Shown here in pieces: positions 12,025-12,886 of a stretch of 12,886 nt of DNA. The position numbers were made by a program, and so were the translations under genes. Under the pieces are notes generated by a model. The model made no database searches. It saw only the letters and a program-made list of their open reading frames with translations, and was not told the DNA's origin. How positions within the stretch are numbered: the first letter of the stretch is position 1; each line of letters starts with the position of its first letter. Location: contig PCUO01000020.1 of NCBI GenBank assembly GCA_002771015.1, positions 8,387-21,272 of the forward strand, in the 5' to 3' direction. The DNA is from Candidatus Yonathbacteria bacterium CG17_big_fil_post_rev_8_21_14_2_50_43_9. GTDB lineage: Bacteria > Patescibacteriota > Minisyncoccia > Phycocordibacterales > UBA1550.

Positions 12025-12279
12025 ATGAAAAAGAAGACTACTCAAAAAACTATAAAAAAGATTGCCAAAAAGGCACCACTTGAAAATATGTCTCTTGAGA
12101 ACAAAGCGGATTATACTCTTGCTATTGTTGAAGAATTACGTGAAAATTTCCAAGCATTCGGTGAGAACCTTGGTGGTTTATGGAAAGAAGTTATTGCGTT
12201 ACGTACTCGCGCTGAATCAATATTTAACGAAACAGGCAGGATTCATATTGAATATGAGCCATATAAAGTATCGGCTTGA
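12025..12279 (+). CDS. Coiled-coil protein, N-terminal fragment before frameshift
   Basis: This reads 84 residues: a Lys/Thr-rich basic start (MKKKTTQKTIKKIAKKAP) and then a helical, heptad-like stretch from about 25 to 70 (ADYTLAIVEELRENFQAFGE, LGGLWKEVIALRTRAESIF). The last residues (EYEPYKVSA) lose the pattern, while the +1 frame picks it up with IKYRLDIVENN. The two reading frames together resemble one small coiled-coil protein of the kind common in Parcubacteria. The break is around 12249-12258; no obvious slippery sequence is seen there. It could be a sequencing error, a real mutation, or two overlapping genes. A promoter just upstream would give a leaderless message. No function is assigned. 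Confidence 0.55.
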   Translation: MKKKTTQKTIKKIAKKAPLENMSLENKADYTLAIVEELRENFQAFGENLGGLWKEVIALRTRAESIFNETGRIHIEYEPYKVSA

Positions 12280-12436
12280 TATAGTAGAAAACAATAGCAG
12301 TTTTGTTAAGGACGAAATAAGAATTATTAAGACTGATATCGCTGAGATTAAAAAGACATTTAGCGCAAAAGCAGATTTGAAATACATTGCGCTCTTTGAA
12401 GCTCGCGTGGAGCGGATTGAGAAGAAGCTTGTGTAG
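12254..12436 (+). CDS. Coiled-coil protein, C-terminal part in the +1 frame
   Basis: From an ATG at 12254 this encodes 60 residues (MSHIKYRLDIVENNSSFVKD...) ending ALFEARVERIEKKLV, with regular hydrophobic spacing of a coiled coil. It overlaps the end of the preceding fragment by 26 bases. It is most likely the displaced second half of that gene, since an intact protein of about 135 residues would run from the basic N-terminus through IKYRLDIVE to this end. Alternatively it is a separate, translationally coupled gene. The ATG has no Shine-Dalgarno. Confidence 0.45.
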   Translation: MSHIKYRLDIVENNSSFVKDEIRIIKTDIAEIKKTFSAKADLKYIALFEARVERIEKKLV

Positions 12437-12450
12437 ATGACTAGCGTTTC

Positions 12451-12491
12451 GCAATAAGTGGGGTTTTGGCGAAGCCAAACCCCCACATTGC
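12451..12491 (+). terminator. Hairpin after the coiled-coil gene
   Basis: A 13-base stem (12458-12470 with 12474-12486, one G-T pair, loop GAA) is extended by GCAAT/ATTGC across an AA bulge. There is no following T tract, so termination is likely but not certain. Confidence 0.55.
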
Positions 12492-12531
12492 AGGTTAGAT
12501 ACACTCTTGTGGTATTTTTTTTGTTTGTGTG

Positions 12532-12540
12532 TGGTACAAT
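12532..12540 (+). promoter_or_regulatory. Extended -10 promoter of last gene
   Basis: TGG followed by TACAAT at 12535-12540 is a strong extended -10 after a T/G-rich stretch; the -35 is poor. RNA would start near 12547, about 16 bases before the ATG at 12563. Confidence 0.6.
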
Positions 12541-12562
12541 AAACACAAGTAGAGTAATTGAG

Positions 12563-12886
12563 ATGAAAGAAAAAATTCCAAAAACAAAAAACAAGGAATC
12601 AGGTATTGATATGCTTGCTCGTATGATGAAGCAGGGGTTTGATCGTGTGGACAAAAGATTTGACGGTGTAGACAAGCGCCTAGACTCACTGAAAAAAGGA
12701 CAAAAATCTCTTGAAGCTGGGCAAAAATCTCTTGAAGCTGGGCAAAACTCCCTTGTGCAAGAAGTGCTTGTGCTTAATCAGGCGCAAGAAGAAACCAATC
12801 GTCGTTTGACTTCAATCGAACGTAAACAGATGGGGATTCTTTCTAGTTTATACGAAACAGTTACCAGAAAAGAATTTCAAGTTCTT
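12563..12886 (+). CDS. Coiled-coil protein, 3' end outside window
   Basis: The frame is open for 108 codons to the window edge. After a basic, Lys-rich start (MKEKIPKTKNKESGID) it has heptad-type repeats: FDRVDKRFDGVDKRLDSL, then QKSLEAG twice and QNSLVQE. A helix with ETNRRLTSIERKQMG follows. Such proteins are common, fast-evolving and mostly of unknown function in Parcubacteria. It may be a relative of the frameshifted gene just upstream, having the same order of basic head and coiled coil. AGAGTAATTGAG before the ATG gives only a weak ribosome binding site; the extended -10 at 12532-12540 supports this start. Confidence 0.75.
   Translation, partial: MKEKIPKTKNKESGIDMLARMMKQGFDRVDKRFDGVDKRLDSLKKGQKSLEAGQKSLEAGQNSLVQEVLVLNQAQEETNRRLTSIERKQMGILSSLYETVTRKEFQVL
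12701..12742 (+). repeat. Two tandem 21-bp repeats inside a coiled-coil gene
   Basis: 12701-12721 and 12722-12742 are identical; a third, partial unit begins at 12743 (CAAAACTCCCTTG). Each unit codes for seven residues, QKSLEAG, one heptad, so gain or loss of units changes coiled-coil length without breaking the frame. Confidence 0.85.

Noticed and set aside
12701..12755. Tandem repeats as a CRISPR array
   Set aside because: The units are directly adjacent without spacers, are 21 bp long and keep a coding frame as heptads.
1..12886. Recoded TGA as in some CPR lineages
   Set aside because: pgi ends at a TGA at the expected family length, and the identified genes do not need TGA read-through.

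Overview
The window looks like a chromosomal segment of a Candidate Phyla Radiation (Patescibacteria) bacterium, most likely Parcubacteria. The signs are small, closely packed genes, mostly weak or absent Shine-Dalgarno sequences, a secE-nusG-rplK block, many perfect hairpins between genes, and a wHTH/Cas2-like (PaaX-like) protein typical of these genomes. TGA is used as an ordinary stop. rplK is followed by a strong hairpin and a convergent gene instead of rplA. This fits the Parcubacteria lineages reported to lack ribosomal protein L1, but the window alone cannot prove it.

Layout. (1) 1-650: 3' end of a glucose-6-phosphate isomerase gene. (2) 769-4555: a signalling block with an extended -10 promoter, a small membrane protein, an 87-residue unknown protein, a membrane-anchored GAF-PAS histidine kinase, a receiver-only response regulator and a SIMPL/DUF541 envelope protein. 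(3) 4556-6214: secE, nusG and rplK. A 45-nt element occurs both before secE and directly after nusG, and the rplK leader is highly structured. (4) 6169-9409: dTMP synthesis, with thyA on the minus strand and a dCMP deaminase, dut and tmk on the plus strand. Together these cover dCMP to dUMP, dUTP to dUMP, dUMP to dTMP and dTMP to dTDP. (5) 9457-10148: a wHTH-Cas2-like gene between two copies of a CTATAG-centred palindrome; a third copy lies at 8083-8132. (6) 10162-11946: a structured leader and argS. (7) 12025-12886: small coiled-coil genes, one apparently frameshifted and one running off the window.

The most unusual signal is the palindrome family. Two copies are perfect inverted repeats of 50 and 56 bp with no spacer. 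They differ from each other by changes matched in both arms. A decayed copy ends five bases before the start codon of the Cas2-like gene. This could be a regulator with its operators, or a palindrome-spreading unit comparable in layout to REP/RAYT systems; the sequence cannot decide between them. Other points of interest are a 27-codon leader ORF plus hairpin before tmk, a possible three-way-junction RNA between nusG and rplK, and the long structured stretch before argS.

No tRNA, rRNA, CRISPR array or transposase gene was recognised. Motifs and repeats were read by eye; no database search or folding program was used.
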